DNA from: TMP-86 sp964247385
GTDB taxonomy: Bacteria; Pseudomonadota; Gammaproteobacteria; Steroidobacterales; Steroidobacteraceae
Assembly (NCBI GenBank): GCA_964247385.1
Contig: CAXTUB010000003.1
Span: 62,001 to 126,000, forward strand
Length of the DNA stretch: 64,000 nucleotides
Reading direction: 5' to 3'
The position numbers and the translations under genes are program-made. Of the stretch, positions 53,947 through 63,610 are shown piece by piece (position 1 is the first letter of the stretch; each line of letters starts with the position of its first letter). Below the pieces are notes generated by a model. That model searched no databases, had not been told where the DNA came from, and saw nothing but the letters and a program-made list of their open reading frames with translations.

Positions 53947-55249
53947 TTGCCGCCGACGATCGCGCGTTAATGTTGCGCAAGGCTATTGTTAATGCGAGGT
54001 TTATCCAGATAAACGGATAGTATGTAACGCTCACAAACTGTCCCGCAATAACAAAGCCCCACGCAGCGATTGAAAGCCCTCTGGCTGCTGCTTGATCGAA
54101 TGTTTGCCTTTGCCCTTTATCATTGCCAATTGCCTGGACTTCGCGTGACGCAATAAAGTTTCGACGCAAAATCATCAAGAAGAACGCCAATCCAACGATG
54201 CCTGTGTCCGTGCCAACCTGGATGAAAATGTTATGGGGCAGTTCCGCATTGTCATAGAGCTTGTCTGAGGCGAAGTGGTCTTCATAGTATTGCGAAAAGT
54301 TATAAAAACCTACGCCGAGTGCGGGATGGGCCTCTATCATTTCAAGACCGTGTTTCCAATATAAGAGTCTTTGTTTGGATGGTCTATCGTCGCCGACCAA
54401 ACTAAACCTCGCCTTTTGTTCTGCAGGGATCAACGAGTAGCCGATCGCTGCAATCAGCGTCACAACAATCAGGGTCTTAACGGACATCCGGTTTTTTAAG
54501 AGGGTGCGATACGATTGATATACGAGCGCGATTTGTGAGCCTCGACTACTCGCTCCCATAATTGTCATAACGGCTGTTATTGGCATCAAAAGCAGAAGAA
54601 GAAATTTCCATTTAGGTAATTGGGGCCGTAACACTAGTGCGGCTTCGTATACTACCGGCGCAAACATCAGCATCTGAATAGAGAGTTCTCCTGAATTCTG
54701 AAAAAAGCCAGGAGGCCCGGCAAGACCCCATGAGGTAAAGGCAAACCCGCGGGCCGCCCACGTTCGAGCTCCAAAAAAAGAAAGCTTAAAACTGGCCAGC
54801 ACAAACAGCGCTATGAAGACGAAAAACCGCCTTCGATTTGTAACTACATTGATGATTAGAAAATAAATTAGGTACCAGTCAATGAAGTCGATCAGGTGAG
54901 CCCATGAAACTGCTGGGTATGCGGCGTTTGCAGCTGAAAGACAGCTTACGCCAAGATACAAAGTCATCCAAAGATTGGCCTTATCTTTGACCCAACGGCG
55001 TTGACCATCGAAAAGAAGTCCCACGAAGCAAAGTGCCAGGAACAATTTTCCCCATGGCAAAATGTCAATAGACGGGACAATGGATTGCGGCCTAACATAC
55101 TCAATTATCAAATATGCGCACAATGATAGAAATGAGAAACCTTCAGTTCGCAGGACGCTGAATATCGCGCGTAGCTTCAGTGCATAGAGGTTTTGGAGCT
55201 CTTCAGAGAAACTTGCTTTTGGACAAATCTCGTTTCTGAAGCGTCTCAT
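53900..55249 (-). CDS. O-antigen ligase/Wzy-like polymerase
   Basis: 449 aa with about 11-12 membrane helices and a large extracytoplasmic loop near residues 285-345. The WzyC signature region is visible: GASSRGSQIALV, then YWKHGLEMIEAHPALGVGFYNFSQYY and ELPHNIFIQVGTDTGIVGLAFF. Such proteins polymerise repeat units or ligate polysaccharide to lipid A or protein, in the periplasm. With a Wzx-type flippase two genes away, the polymerase role is more likely. Confidence 0.87.
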   Translation of the reverse strand: MRRFRNEICPKASFSEELQNLYALKLRAIFSVLRTEGFSFLSLCAYLIIEYVRPQSIVPSIDILPWGKLFLALCFVGLLFDGQRRWVKDKANLWMTLYLGVSCLSAANAAYPAVSWAHLIDFIDWYLIYFLIINVVTNRRRFFVFIALFVLASFKLSFFGARTWAARGFAFTSWGLAGPPGFFQNSGELSIQMLMFAPVVYEAALVLRPQLPKWKFLLLLLMPITAVMTIMGASSRGSQIALVYQSYRTLLKNRMSVKTLIVVTLIAAIGYSLIPAEQKARFSLVGDDRPSKQRLLYWKHGLEMIEAHPALGVGFYNFSQYYEDHFASDKLYDNAELPHNIFIQVGTDTGIVGLAFFLMILRRNFIASREVQAIGNDKGQRQTFDQAAARGLSIAAWGFVIAGQFVSVTYYPFIWINLALTIALRNINARSSAANENIVSFKVRSRLAS

Positions 55250-55274
55250 GTGAAGATGACGGCTTTCTTTCGCA

Positions 55275-56216
55275 TTAGTGACGCGGCGAACGCTCCGCCT
55301 TTTTCCAAATCAGCGCGAGCAATGCTCCACTACGCCCCAGGAAATAAAAATAATAGATTCCGATGTTCCAGAGCCTGCATGACAGGTCGAGTTTCTTAAA
55401 TCGTGAGAATGACGACATGACCAGCAGCGTTATTAGCGCACAGCAGGGCGCGACAAACATATACGACCCTGCGGCAGAAAAAAGCAGCGTCAGCACGTTC
55501 AACGCTGCAAAAAGCGTTGTCGCTATCGCTACCTTCGATCGTCTAAACGTCTCAAACGACTGAAAATCGCCTGATCCATGCCATCCTTCTCTCTTGAGAA
55601 ACTCAGTTAAGCCAGTAGGATACTCGTGGTGTACTACGTGCAGGATTGGTCGAGAACGAATCGATCCGCCAGCTTTGATCGCCCGCATACACAAATCAAA
55701 GTCTTCACCAGAGCTGAGATTTGCATCAAAGCCGTTTAGCTGACTAAAGAACTGCTTTCGAATAATCATATGCGCAGTACCCAAATAAGCCATCTGTCGA
55801 TTCCCCATTCGCGAAAACCAACAGCGGTGCAGCAAGCTGTCGCCTCCCCCCGTCGAACAAATTGACCCAGTAATTTCTTTTGGATTGGCCCTAACTTCCT
55901 CAAGGGTACCAAGCAAATTTTCACCCCAAGATCTCGTAACCGAAGTGTCGGCATCGAGAAATATCAGGACCTCTCCGACACAATGGTCAACGATTCTATT
56001 GCGCACGCTAGCCACTGTGCCACCACTTAGGGAAATGACGCTCGCGCCATTAGCAGACGCGATTGCTACAGTTTGATCAGTAGAGCCGTGATCGCCAACA
56101 ACGATCTCGACATCTGCCCCTGCAGGCAAGTTTTCTCTTAATGAGATGAGAAGGCGCGCAATGTTTCGCGCTTCATTCAGCGCGGGGACCGCAATAGAAA
56201 TTCGGGCATTCGGCAT
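55275..56216 (-). CDS. Glycosyltransferase family 2
   Basis: 313 aa from ATG 56216, one base after the flippase stop. A GT-A fold is evident: ISIAVPALNEARNIARLL, VEIVVGDHGSTDQTV, then the metal-binding DxD-like LIFLDADTSV and a later GEDFDLCMRA. Two hydrophobic C-terminal segments (TTLFAALNVLTLLFSAAGSYMF region and the last ~25 residues) suggest membrane attachment. It transfers a sugar during repeat-unit assembly. Confidence 0.88.
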   Translation of the reverse strand: MPNARISIAVPALNEARNIARLLISLRENLPAGADVEIVVGDHGSTDQTVAIASANGASVISLSGGTVASVRNRIVDHCVGEVLIFLDADTSVTRSWGENLLGTLEEVRANPKEITGSICSTGGGDSLLHRCWFSRMGNRQMAYLGTAHMIIRKQFFSQLNGFDANLSSGEDFDLCMRAIKAGGSIRSRPILHVVHHEYPTGLTEFLKREGWHGSGDFQSFETFRRSKVAIATTLFAALNVLTLLFSAAGSYMFVAPCCALITLLVMSSFSRFKKLDLSCRLWNIGIYYFYFLGRSGALLALIWKKAERSPRH

Positions 56217-56217
56217 T

Positions 56218-57723
56218 CTAACGCGACGGCCGGACCAGCCACTTAACACGACTTCGCCACTTGCTTCGCGAAGATGATGTCAGTTCAAGAAGTCGGCCTT
56301 TCGCTTCCCGATTTGACAAGAGAATCCAGAGCATCAAGGTAGCAGCAAGAAAGTATACGACTGTCCTTAACACAATATCTTGGATGAGGTTCAGCTGCAC
56401 AAACGCCGCGTTCGCTATGCAGTAGGCCGCCGCCGCCGCCGCCCCCATCGTGTAAATTGGACGGAAATCGATTGCCAATCCGTACCGTTTGCGCACGGCA
56501 TTTTGGACTATGCCAAATTGTATTAGCTGCGATAGAGCTAACGCGCATGCCGCACCAACGAATCCTGCTATCGGAATAAGACAAGCATAAAGAATCGTTA
56601 CAAACATGGCGGTAACGTAGTTGTTTCGACTTAGCCATTTGGTTTCACCGCTCGCCAACAGTCTCGCGCTCGTCAGCTCTGTAAAACATGCGAGAATCGT
56701 CGCACAGATGAGAAATGGGACAGCGCGAGCCGCCCCCCTAAAACTTGCGGCGGCCATTATCTGCAACACCGTAGTTGAATAGATGCTTATCCCTAGTCCG
56801 ACAGTAATAAGCAAGTAGCTGGCGAACGCAAATACGCTGGAAAACACTGCAGCTGAATCTGGCCGCTGCATGATTTTGAACTGTTCCGTTTGCCAATACT
56901 GAGAAAAAGGTACCCATATCAGCAACGTCAGAATCCCCGAGAACTTTGATGCAAGCTCAAACAGGCCAACGTTGGCGAGAGAATCCAGGACTCGCACGAA
57001 ATAGCGGTTCGAGGAATAAATGTAGAGTGACGCCAATCCTGCAAGCCATAAAGGCCAACTGAAAGCAATCATCTTTCTGGCGAGGACTTTATCGAAGCGG
57101 ACTCCAACTACCACGAGCGTCCATACGCTCAGCGCAAGAGCAAAAGCCGCAGAGGTGAACAAACCACTTATGACTACTCCTAAAACTCCCAGCTTAAAAT
57201 GTACGACCAACACGAGGTTGGCAATCAATTGACTTGCCAATTTCACCAAATTGATTGCTACAAATACCCCGGGTCTGTCAGTTAATCTGATATACATCAG
57301 CGCGTAATACTCGAGCGCTTGCGTCAACATTTGGATTCCGCAAAGCCCGACTACCAGTGCAAACCTAGGCGATTCAAATAAGACTCGAGAAAGCGTCTCT
57401 CGAAAGAAAAAGATGGCGCAGACCGTAACCAGGCTAGATAGCCCCGTAATAAGAAATGAGGTCGACACGACCGCATTTTTTTCAGCCACGTCTTCGGCAT
57501 CATGATAGTAGCGGGGCAGTGCCTGAACCATTTTTGCCCCGAGCAAAGTTTCAAATATTGCGATCGCGAACGATATTAAGCCCACTACGCCGTAATCCGC
57601 CGGCGATAAGTAGTGGGTATAAACCGGAAGCATGACGAAGCTGATTAGCTGCCGCGAGATATTGCCGATAGCATAGATCGTGGAGTGCTTCAGCATTCGC
57701 CGCGACTGCGAGGAATTCTGCAT
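56218..57723 (-). CDS. Wzx-type polysaccharide flippase
   Basis: About 501 aa from ATG 57723 (GTG 57741 possible). About 12-14 transmembrane helices, with the MOP/RfbX start pattern STIYAIGNISRQLISFVMLPVYTHYLSPADYGVVGL. It flips undecaprenyl-linked repeat units from cytoplasm to periplasm, handing them to the Wzy-like protein encoded downstream. A run of Ala and Gly codons near 56420-56450 is a small low-complexity patch. Confidence 0.9.
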   Translation of the reverse strand: MQNSSQSRRMLKHSTIYAIGNISRQLISFVMLPVYTHYLSPADYGVVGLISFAIAIFETLLGAKMVQALPRYYHDAEDVAEKNAVVSTSFLITGLSSLVTVCAIFFFRETLSRVLFESPRFALVVGLCGIQMLTQALEYYALMYIRLTDRPGVFVAINLVKLASQLIANLVLVVHFKLGVLGVVISGLFTSAAFALALSVWTLVVVGVRFDKVLARKMIAFSWPLWLAGLASLYIYSSNRYFVRVLDSLANVGLFELASKFSGILTLLIWVPFSQYWQTEQFKIMQRPDSAAVFSSVFAFASYLLITVGLGISIYSTTVLQIMAAASFRGAARAVPFLICATILACFTELTSARLLASGETKWLSRNNYVTAMFVTILYACLIPIAGFVGAACALALSQLIQFGIVQNAVRKRYGLAIDFRPIYTMGAAAAAAYCIANAAFVQLNLIQDIVLRTVVYFLAATLMLWILLSNREAKGRLLELTSSSRSKWRSRVKWLVRPSR

Positions 57724-57765
57724 CAATGTTTGGCCATCCACGTCGGTTCTTGAGGCTGCATTCCT

Positions 57766-58917
57766 TTATCGCCGGTTTACAACAGTTGCGACTATCTCGG
57801 TCAGCCTGTGCAATTGCGTGCCGACAGAAAACTTGGCAACCGCGTGGCGTCGGGCATTAGCGGCGAGCCGGTCGCGCAGTGAGGTATTGTCCAGCAATTG
57901 AGAGAACAGGAAAGCGAGCCCCTTATAATCCCCGGGAGCAAAAAGAAACCCGGTAGATTCAGGATCAATGGACTCACTTAGCCCGGGCAAGTTGGAAACT
58001 ATTGCGGGTAGCCCGCTGGCTTGAGCCTCGAGCGGGGAGCGCGGGAGGGAATCCCATCCCGTCGATGCAATTACAAACGCGAAGCAGCCCCGCTGCACAC
58101 GATGCAAATCATCGCGATATCCGCCGAAAACAACATGCTCTCTCGATCTCGACGACAAAAGGCGAAGATGCGGGGTTTCTTCGCCATCCCTATTTCCAAA
58201 CAGCACAATCTGCCAATCACCCGCAACCCGCTCGTCGGAAAGACAGTTCGCGGCCTTCATGATCACCGCAACGCCCTTTCGCTCTTCCATGTGCCCCGAA
58301 TAGAAAAAGACTTTTCGGCTTCGATCGATTTTGAGCTCGTCGTAAACGTAATAGCGATCGGCCGCATCTGGTCTAAAACGATCAACGTCGACGCCTTGAA
58401 AAACCACACTTGTCTTCTGTCGAGGTATGCCGCGGCCGAAAATTGCTGTTCGCGCCATTCCGGCCGACTCAAAAATATAATGGTCTGGCCCATTGCGTCT
58501 GAGCGCCACGTCCAGCCTTTTAAGCAGAAGCTTGGCTCCGCCAAACACCGAACTCATCGGTGCCCCCCAGTAAGATATAAAATTCTTGATCCCGCTTCGG
58601 CGAAAGCAAGAGTAAATGGGCCTGCTTACTGGCTGATCAAATCCAAATATTGTGTCGATCTGATTGCGTTTAATGTAGCTTTCGACTCGTGAGTCGTCCT
58701 CAGGTCGATGGTTTTGGGAATTGACGATCACATATTGCGAAAAGTCTCTAGGCAGCGTCGAGGTTGGGCCGTGAATCATCGAAGGGTAAGCAAAATGTAT
58801 GCGTGATCGATCGCCCTCGCACAAGCGCATTGCCATTTCAAAGAACGTTGCCTCCAGTGGCCCTATTGCGTAACCGGTGTTTGACTCACAATGCAACAAA
58901 ACCATGATCGATTTCAT
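57766..58917 (-). CDS. Glycosyltransferase family 4
   Basis: About 383 aa from ATG 58917. It has the GT-B acceptor domain (SNTGYAIGPLEATFFEMAMRL), FFYSGHMEERKGVAVIMKAA at the inter-domain start, and the donor motif RSPLEAQASGLPAIVSNLPGLSESI containing the E-x-x-A-x-G-x-P segment. A retaining transferase for repeat-unit synthesis. It heads the minus-strand string of sugar genes. Confidence 0.87.
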   Translation of the reverse strand: MKSIMVLLHCESNTGYAIGPLEATFFEMAMRLCEGDRSRIHFAYPSMIHGPTSTLPRDFSQYVIVNSQNHRPEDDSRVESYIKRNQIDTIFGFDQPVSRPIYSCFRRSGIKNFISYWGAPMSSVFGGAKLLLKRLDVALRRNGPDHYIFESAGMARTAIFGRGIPRQKTSVVFQGVDVDRFRPDAADRYYVYDELKIDRSRKVFFYSGHMEERKGVAVIMKAANCLSDERVAGDWQIVLFGNRDGEETPHLRLLSSRSREHVVFGGYRDDLHRVQRGCFAFVIASTGWDSLPRSPLEAQASGLPAIVSNLPGLSESIDPESTGFLFAPGDYKGLAFLFSQLLDNTSLRDRLAANARRHAVAKFSVGTQLHRLTEIVATVVNRR

Positions 58918-59196
58918 ACATATCTGACTTCTAAACACTTACCTTTCGCTACCGACTCGACATTGACCGAATTTTTGTTGTCTCGCCTTCGTTCACAATC
59001 GACTTGGGATCATAGCGGCAGCGCATTGCAAATGGAGTGCTCTATTTGTGACGCCGTCATTAGCAATCATTATCATCGGCCGGGAAAGTTCAGAAATTGA
59101 GCATCGCTCTGTCGGGGACTCATTAGGTATTTCTTCGTGCCGATCGCTTGATGTGGTGGAGCATGACAGCGTGTTAATGTCCACTCCGGAATTACT
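58918..59196. promoter_or_regulatory. Divergent intergenic region of the polysaccharide genes
   Basis: 279 bases between the minus-strand glycosyltransferase and the plus-strand deacetylase. It must carry both promoters. No distinct operator, hairpin or RNA gene was recognised. Confidence 0.4.
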
Positions 59197-60231
59197 ATGA
59201 TGATTGCTCCTTTGCCCCCGCACACACTAGTGACGTGGCTCACACAGCTACTGCCATTCTCATTGCTGAGCATGTTCGCAAGAAATCGGGCTTCGATCTT
59301 TCTTGCCCACCGTCTGTCTGAGAAGAACGAAGGAAAGCATTCGATCACTTCAGACGTTATTTCAAGGACAGTTTCGATGTTGAGACGGTCTGGTGCGAAT
59401 CTGACGACGGTGGCAGCACTAATTTCGGAATTTTGTGAAAAGCAGGAAGTGAGGCCCGGCTCGGTCGCGTTTACGATGGACGACGGTTTTGCCGATCAGG
59501 GCAAGATGGCTCAGATATTCTTGGATAACGGCGTTCGTCCAACAATTTTTCTTATTACCGGGCTAATTGATGGTAAATGTTGGCCTTGGGATGATCAGCT
59601 AGCATATTCGCTCAACCATTCCAAAGTGCCGTCGATAGCACTCCCGGAACTTGATAGACCCATCGAGATTTCGCAGCCCGCGAGCAGAACGCGTGTAATC
59701 AAAATGCTCCAAGATAGAATCAAGGAACTGCCTTGGGCTCAAGCGACCGAAGTGCTGAACGAGATTTTTCGACAAACTGGTTGCTCGCCTCCCGCGACAC
59801 CGCCGCCTGGATACGACGCGCTTACCTGGGATCAGATTCGCGTTTTAGAAAGGCATGGCGTGAGTTTTGCACCTCATTCCGTTACTCATCGAATCGCATC
59901 ACGGCTGACCGAATCGGAGACCAGGGACGAGATCTCGGAATCCTGGGAACGACTGAAGCAAGAATTGCGCAACCCGTTGCCTATTTACGCTTGGCCCACC
60001 GGGCGGTCGGGCGATTATGGACCGCGCGAAATTGCAATAGCAATCGCTCTCGGACTGCATGGTGCAATGGCAGTTAACGAAGATTACGCGATTTTCGACC
60101 GTCGTCTCCCTCCTGAAAGTCTGTTTGAACTTAGCCGTTTCGCCTTATCAGGTGATCTAACCAACAACCTGCAGTACGGAACTGCGATCGAGCGCATCAA
60201 ACAACTCGCCCGTTTTCAAAAATCGTCTTGA
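59197..60231 (+). CDS. Polysaccharide deacetylase-like protein
   Basis: 344 aa. NodB-homology motifs are FTMDDGF (usual TFDDG, with the catalytic/metal Asp pair) and FAPHSVTHRI (two His ligands). A final region has IYAWPTGRSGDYGPRE. It would remove N- or O-acetyl groups from a sugar polymer, with a bound metal. The N-terminal ~20 residues are hydrophobic but not a clear signal peptide. Its stop overlaps the TTG start of the next gene. Confidence 0.82.
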   Translation: MMIAPLPPHTLVTWLTQLLPFSLLSMFARNRASIFLAHRLSEKNEGKHSITSDVISRTVSMLRRSGANLTTVAALISEFCEKQEVRPGSVAFTMDDGFADQGKMAQIFLDNGVRPTIFLITGLIDGKCWPWDDQLAYSLNHSKVPSIALPELDRPIEISQPASRTRVIKMLQDRIKELPWAQATEVLNEIFRQTGCSPPATPPPGYDALTWDQIRVLERHGVSFAPHSVTHRIASRLTESETRDEISESWERLKQELRNPLPIYAWPTGRSGDYGPREIAIAIALGLHGAMAVNEDYAIFDRRLPPESLFELSRFALSGDLTNNLQYGTAIERIKQLARFQKSS

Positions 60232-61340
60232 GTTCCATTGCACACCTGATCGAGACAGGTGGTCCTGGCGGCGCCGAAAATGTTTTTCTTACCTTGGCGT
60301 CACGCACAAGAGTTCAAAATCTCCATCAGCTAGCTCTCGTCGGGCGCGAAGGTTGGCTTGCCGACCGAGCGCGGCAGTGCGGCTTAGCAGTCGAGGTTAT
60401 TCCCGCGCAGGGTTCGGTCAGCATCCGTTATTTTCGCGAGCTAAGAGCGATCTGCAAACGTCACGACGTTAGGCTGCTAATCGCGCATTTGTTTGGCGCA
60501 TCGGTATATGCGAGCGCTGTCGGCATGGCTCTCAGGGTTCCGGTCATTAGCGTTTTTCACGGTCAGTCCGATGTATCCGACGAAGAGCGTTTTTTGCCAC
60601 TTAAGAGAGCACTGATTCATTCAGGCAGTAAAAGGATCGTATTCGTCTCAGAAATCCTTCGAAGTGCCTTGAGCCCACGGCTGCGGCTTGACGAGAGGCA
60701 CGTATCAATCATCGAGAACGGGATCGATCTCGATCACTTTCGTCAGCCGCAAGCTAGCTCTCTGCGCACGGCCCTAGCCATTCCCGCGGCAAGCCCCATA
60801 GTCGGCGCTATTGGTAACGTCCGCGCACCGAAAGGCTACGATGTATTACTGAAGGCTGCGGCGGAAGTTTGTTCAAAGAACACCGCCGTTCAGTTTGTCA
60901 TTGCTGGCGATACCAGTGGAAGCGTATATCCGCAAGTGGCCGCTTTGAGCGACCGCCTCAAACTATCAGAACGCGTGCATTTTCTCGGGCTACGTGGCGA
61001 TGTTAAGAACATATTATCGGCACTCGATGTGTACGTTCTCAGCTCGACCACGGAGGGCTTTTCGCTTTCCTTAATTGAAGCGATGGCAAGTGGCCGGGCG
61101 ATAGTCGCGACTCGCAGTGGCGGCCCGCAAACGTTGATTGCCGACGAGTTGACAGGAATTCTTGTACCGCCAAATGACGAGGGTGCGCTCGCTCGCGGTC
61201 TGCTACGGCTTCTTGACGACGCAGAGCTGCGAACCCGGCTAGGCAAGGCCGCAAGTGCAAGCGTCAGCGCGCGATTTAGCGTAGAAAGAATGGTTGAGGG
61301 CTATGGGAGCTTGATCAAATCCATCCTGAAACTCGAGTGA
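60228..61340 (+). CDS. Glycosyltransferase family 4
   Basis: 370 aa from TTG 60228 (TTGA overlap). GT-B motifs: HLIETGGPGGAENVFLTLA, SIIENGIDLDHF, IGNVRAPKGYDVLLKAA and the donor-site TTEGFSLSLIEAMASGRAIVATRSGG with the E-x7-E pattern. It adds a sugar to the growing repeat unit. Its last codons overlap the convergent deacetylase gene by 26 bases. Confidence 0.9.
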   Translation: MSSIAHLIETGGPGGAENVFLTLASRTRVQNLHQLALVGREGWLADRARQCGLAVEVIPAQGSVSIRYFRELRAICKRHDVRLLIAHLFGASVYASAVGMALRVPVISVFHGQSDVSDEERFLPLKRALIHSGSKRIVFVSEILRSALSPRLRLDERHVSIIENGIDLDHFRQPQASSLRTALAIPAASPIVGAIGNVRAPKGYDVLLKAAAEVCSKNTAVQFVIAGDTSGSVYPQVAALSDRLKLSERVHFLGLRGDVKNILSALDVYVLSSTTEGFSLSLIEAMASGRAIVATRSGGPQTLIADELTGILVPPNDEGALARGLLRLLDDAELRTRLGKAASASVSARFSVERMVEGYGSLIKSILKLE

Positions 61341-62319
61341 GGAATGCTTCCTCGTTTTGCGCGATGTCCTCATGCACACCAATTCTTGGAATCTGATAGA
61401 GGTCTACGTGAGGCTCGACCCAACCCTTTTCTGTGGTGACCGCACCGGAATAACTGGCGCGTACTGCCTCTGTCGCCGCTACGCTCGTGTCACCGTTTGG
61501 GTAGCAAAACAAGTTAATTTCCTGGCCACAAATTTCTTGCAGGTCTCGGCGAGAACCTAAGATTTCCAGGTGTAAATCCTGGGTATTAGTTCCCGCCAGC
61601 AGTCGTCGATGTGTTTTACCGTGAGAACCAAAGCGTATGAGCCCGCTTTGGGACATTAACGAAATCTCCTCACGATTCACAGTCGCGCGCGCGCGCTGTT
61701 CCGTGTAAGGTCTCAATAAGTCGCGCGCCTCCAGATCGTCCAACTCCTTCAATGAGTCGATTGCCACATCGACTGCCATTTGGCGGGACCACTCTCCCCG
61801 CTTTGCGCGCGAGAGAGATTTGCCGATATGGCGCAATAGCTCAACGGATAAGGTAGACGTCCCCGAGGCTGAGAGTTCTATGTGAATAAGGCGCGAAACC
61901 GTGTTAGGCCAAAACTCATGCGGATCATCTATCAAATCTGAGACTAGAAAAATAGTCGCTGGCACTTGCCGGCTCTCAAGAATTGGAAGCGCGAATTCAA
62001 AATTATCGCGCCAACCGTCATCAAACGTTACCGCGCAGGCCATCTTGGGAAGAGACTTCTTTCCGGTCGACCGTTCAATCCAATCGTCGAGATGGACAAT
62101 TTCGAAGTGCTTAAGTAGAGCAGCAAAATGCATATCCAAGCTTTTTGGAGTAATGATCATGCCTGGCTGCTCGTATCGCGCATCCAAAGATTCTTTGGGA
62201 AGCACTCGGTGATACATGAGCACGACTAGCTTTCCGCCACGTCCTTTTTGCCAAATCATCGGCGCGACTCTTCCAATGACTTCACTTGCTCCCCGCCGAA
62301 GTAGACCTTTTAATGACAT
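61315..62319 (-). CDS. Polysaccharide deacetylase
   Basis: About 334 aa from ATG 62319; the longer frame to 62388 would overlap the ATP-grasp gene. NodB domain with VLMYHRVLPKESLD, then the TFDDGWRDN Asp pair, GSHGKTHRRL (His ligands) and LFCYPNGD. It is closer to the classical family than the protein at 59.2 kb. Deacetylation of hexosamine residues in the polymer is likely. Confidence 0.9.
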   Translation of the reverse strand: MSLKGLLRRGASEVIGRVAPMIWQKGRGGKLVVLMYHRVLPKESLDARYEQPGMIITPKSLDMHFAALLKHFEIVHLDDWIERSTGKKSLPKMACAVTFDDGWRDNFEFALPILESRQVPATIFLVSDLIDDPHEFWPNTVSRLIHIELSASGTSTLSVELLRHIGKSLSRAKRGEWSRQMAVDVAIDSLKELDDLEARDLLRPYTEQRARATVNREEISLMSQSGLIRFGSHGKTHRRLLAGTNTQDLHLEILGSRRDLQEICGQEINLFCYPNGDTSVAATEAVRASYSGAVTTEKGWVEPHVDLYQIPRIGVHEDIAQNEEAFLTRVSGWI

Positions 62320-62329
62320 AGAGCCAGCC

Positions 62330-63559
62330 TTAGCTTCGAAGGTCTTGCCAGTATCGATGAGCTGCCGCCCAGGCCGGCCGCATATCATCTAATCGAAAAA
62401 TCTCGTAGCGCAAATTGGGCCACCAAGGCAACAGAAACTCCGCGCACGCTCTTGCTTTTTCCGTCATGCGATAGCGCCTCGAGCGCAATATGAGATACAA
62501 ACGGTCGAGATCGCCGAGCAACCAGCGAAGCTGTCTGTTCACCAAATATTGTTTGGGAACGGCGGGGCGCTCAGCGCGCGCTAATTGATACGAGAACCAT
62601 GGAAAGTCGGCCCCGCAGTCAACGGCCAGCTGTACTGAGCCCCACAGTCTTGCGTTGATCTCCATGAGCCAGGCACAGCCTCCCGCGTCGACCTTGAATT
62701 CGACCATAGCCACGCCATGCCAATTGAGTTGACCGAGCAAACGACGGACAGCATCCATAACTTCATCGGGCAGCGGTCTACTTTCGGACAGTACACTGAC
62801 GCCTCCCGTCGGAGGACGCTCGCGAAGACGGCGATGGGAGAAAAAGAACTGGGGTACGCCGCGATCATATAGCGCGAATACTCCCATACCGTACCCAGCG
62901 ATACATTGCTGCACGAGCACCTCATCATGATCGTCGACGAGTGTCGCTTGCACCTGCGTGAGCAAATCAATCCGCGATGAAGCGTAAGAAACGCCTCGCC
63001 TTAGCATGCCCTGCTCAGTCTCAGTGGCAGATCGACGGGGCTTTACGACCACTGGCCAGCCAAAGCGAAGATTTTCGAGCGAGCTTAAGCTTTCTCTGCT
63101 GATAGCCACCGTGCCTGGCACTTTGAGACCGGCTTCGATCGCACGAGCCGCCAAAGCAAATTTGTCGATGGCTGTTTCATACGAGTCTCTATCGGGCAAA
63201 GCGGTTTTCAGCATCGCCCCTGATTCGATTGCGCGGATGCAGAGCGGTAACGAGACGTCGGTCAGGGGCACAATCACTGCAGATGGCCATTTTGCGGCAA
63301 GGTCACGCAGCCACGCGACAAACTTTTCGGGAGCCGCTGACGGGTCTGGACTGATCAGCTTCCGAGCGCAATATCGCGATTGCATTGCTAGAGCAGCTCT
63401 GTCTGCGCCTGCTGCAAACACCGCAAGGCCCTTTCGGCCAAGCGACCGCACCGTCGCCAGGGCAGAGCGCTGCTCCGCATCGAGAACAATCGCATCTGGA
63501 ATTATGAATTCGTTCAAGAAAACTGGCACATCCGAGTAAATACCGCATGGTACAGTCAT
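62330..63559 (-). CDS. ATP-grasp ligase-like protein
   Basis: About 409 aa from ATG 63559 (GTG 63571 also in frame). The N-terminal domain starts at AIVLDAEQRSALATVRSLGRKG. ATP-grasp motifs are WPVVVKPRRSATETEQG and CIAGYGMGVFAL. The metal-binding Glu/Asn lie in WLMEINARLWGS. ATP-grasp enzymes join a carboxylate to an amine or thiol through acyl phosphate. In a polysaccharide locus it may attach an amino acid or similar group to a sugar acid. Position next to the deacetylase (11-base gap) supports modification of the polymer. Confidence 0.82.
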   Translation of the reverse strand: MTVPCGIYSDVPVFLNEFIIPDAIVLDAEQRSALATVRSLGRKGLAVFAAGADRAALAMQSRYCARKLISPDPSAAPEKFVAWLRDLAAKWPSAVIVPLTDVSLPLCIRAIESGAMLKTALPDRDSYETAIDKFALAARAIEAGLKVPGTVAISRESLSSLENLRFGWPVVVKPRRSATETEQGMLRRGVSYASSRIDLLTQVQATLVDDHDEVLVQQCIAGYGMGVFALYDRGVPQFFFSHRRLRERPPTGGVSVLSESRPLPDEVMDAVRRLLGQLNWHGVAMVEFKVDAGGCAWLMEINARLWGSVQLAVDCGADFPWFSYQLARAERPAVPKQYLVNRQLRWLLGDLDRLYLILRSRRYRMTEKARACAEFLLPWWPNLRYEIFRLDDMRPAWAAAHRYWQDLRS

Positions 63560-63610
63560 CACTGGTTGCACGATCGTAGTGCCACACAGTTTCGTACTGA
63601 CCCGGCCAGA

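Larger units (their letters stand above)
50608..59196. other. Low-GC segment, probable transferred polysaccharide cassette
   Basis: Hand counts of 60-base samples give 28 G+C at 53041-53100 and 28 at 57001-57060. By contrast 45961-46020 has 42 and 20041-20100 has 41; 60481-60540 has 35. The poorer segment covers the GNAT gene through the glycosyltransferase at 57.8-58.9 kb. The left edge is close to the AsnB start. Confidence 0.65.

Noticed and set aside
56400..56460. GCC-rich run in the flippase gene as a regulatory repeat
   Set aside because: It is in frame and codes a short Ala stretch within a membrane helix.
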